A stretch of 64,000 bases of DNA, from the NCBI GenBank assembly GCA_017937095.1, contig JAGBEG010000010.1:434001-498000 (forward strand). Direction: 5' to 3'. This DNA comes from Roseburia sp. (GTDB lineage: Bacteria; Bacillota; Clostridia; Lachnospirales; Lachnospiraceae). Positions 63,469-64,000 of the stretch are shown in pieces (position 1 is the stretch's first letter; every line of letters starts with the position of its first letter). The notes under the pieces were generated by a model. The model did no database searches, was not told the DNA's origin, and saw only the letters and a program-made list of their open reading frames with translations. The position numbers were made by a program, and so were the translations under genes.

Positions 63469-64000
63469 CTAGAGCAGCCTTCGTATATCGTTGAAAAAGG
63501 TAAAGAACATCAAAGCGAACAACAGCATCATCCCGACAAAATGCACCATCCCCTCTTTGTCAGGATCGACGCGCTTCCCGCGAATCACCTCGATAATCAG
63601 AAAAAGCAGCCTTCCGCCGTCCAGCGCCGGAAGCGGCAGCAGATTCATCACACCCAGATTCGCCGACAGGAAAATCGTGATGTAAAGCATCTGCAGGAAC
63701 GCCATATAATAGCCATAGGTAACGCTTTCCTCGTAACTGTCCCCGATCATATCGACGATTCCGACCGGACCGCTCATCTCATTCACACCGACCTGCCCGG
63801 TCACAAGCGCCTTTAAGCTGTTCAACGTCACATTTATCCAGTATTTCACCTCGTAGACGCTATATCCCAGCGTTTCAAACACCGAGCCGTGTGTTTTCTC
63901 TGCACTTCCCTGAATACCGTACATATAATAGCCGTATTCTTCGTTATATTTCGGGGTAATCTCCGTCTCATACCGCTCGCCGTCCCGCTCGTAGGTGATC
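63469..64000 (-). CDS. rseP: RIP metalloprotease RseP, C-terminal part (5' end outside window)
   Basis: The frame is open at the right edge of the window. 177 residues are visible. A hydrophobic helix is followed by MSGPVGIVDMIG and, further on, MNLLPLPALDGGRLLFLIIE, the site-2 protease NxxPxPxLDG motif whose Asp binds the catalytic zinc; the HExxH motif lies outside. It is an intramembrane protease of the M50 family, cutting anti-sigma factors or signal peptides. It ends with a final transmembrane helix (MVHFVGMMLLFALMFFTFF) and is 26 bp from ispG, so the three genes are probably cotranscribed. Confidence 0.95.
   Translation of the reverse strand, partial: ITYERDGERYETEITPKYNEEYGYYMYGIQGSAEKTHGSVFETLGYSVYEVKYWINVTLNSLKALVTGQVGVNEMSGPVGIVDMIGDSYEESVTYGYYMAFLQMLYITIFLSANLGVMNLLPLPALDGGRLLFLIIEVIRGKRVDPDKEGMVHFVGMMLLFALMFFTFFNDIRRLL

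Overview
The window reads as chromosomal core sequence from a Gram-positive, low-to-moderate GC Clostridia, most likely a motile Lachnospiraceae. Supporting signs are strong GGAGG-type ribosome binding sites, T-box leaders in front of pheST and leuS, an L20-type leader with an AUU-started infC, a PolC-type replicase, ATP-dependent PEP carboxykinase, group II ECF transport genes, paired YhgE/Pip proteins, a SpoIID/LytB protein and several chemotaxis components (MCP, CheW, CheY-like, CheX-like, PilZ). No phage, plasmid, transposase, CRISPR, rRNA or tRNA gene was seen. Most genes lie on the minus strand.

Layout. 1-6.1 kb: end of tyrA, then a minus-strand operon pheS-pheT-queA-PilZ under a T-box. 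6.1-11.7 kb: secreted or envelope proteins (a lipid-free secreted protein, a LysM/leucine-rich-repeat protein, YihY, SpoIID/LytB). 11.7-12.1 kb: a non-coding RNA of about 360 nt with its own promoter and terminators. 12.2-16.7 kb: AIM24-like protein, pckA, cdd, citrate synthase. 16.7-19.0 kb: an OmpR-type two-component system whose kinase has a Met-rich repeat in its sensor domain. 19.6-20.9 kb: CheY-like/CheX-like pair. 21-25.4 kb: thrC, an MCP and an AP2-domain protein. 25.5-28.5 kb: leuDC with a divergent LysR regulator. 28.4-33.7 kb: an ECF transporter operon (S, fused A1A2, T) with a PHP phosphoesterase and an RpiR regulator, substrate unknown. 33.8-39.7 kb: MATE, leuS (T-box), ilvC, ilvN. 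39.8-45.8 kb: two TM2/zinc-ribbon proteins, a 58-residue membrane protein and two YhgE/Pip proteins. 46-47.3 kb: infC-rpmI-rplT. 47.3-48.9 kb: cheW and a TrpH-like PHP protein. 48.9-56 kb: pheA, an AAA ATPase, Ppx/GppA-HD, ppk1, Cof-type phosphatase. 56.2-57.2 kb: beta-propeller-like anchored protein. 57.3-57.8 kb: a 527-bp imperfect palindrome. 57.8-64 kb: polC, ispG and part of rseP.

The genes mainly serve amino-acid synthesis (Phe, Tyr, Thr, Leu, Val/Ile), translation, central carbon metabolism, polyphosphate metabolism, chemosensing and cell-envelope functions. The least explained parts are the palindrome at 57262-57788, the ncRNA near 11.7-12.1 kb, the ECF/PHP/RpiR operon, four 11-bp operator-like repeats before the LysM gene, and the Met-rich sensor repeat. 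Promoters, starts and motifs were read by eye; no database search was done.
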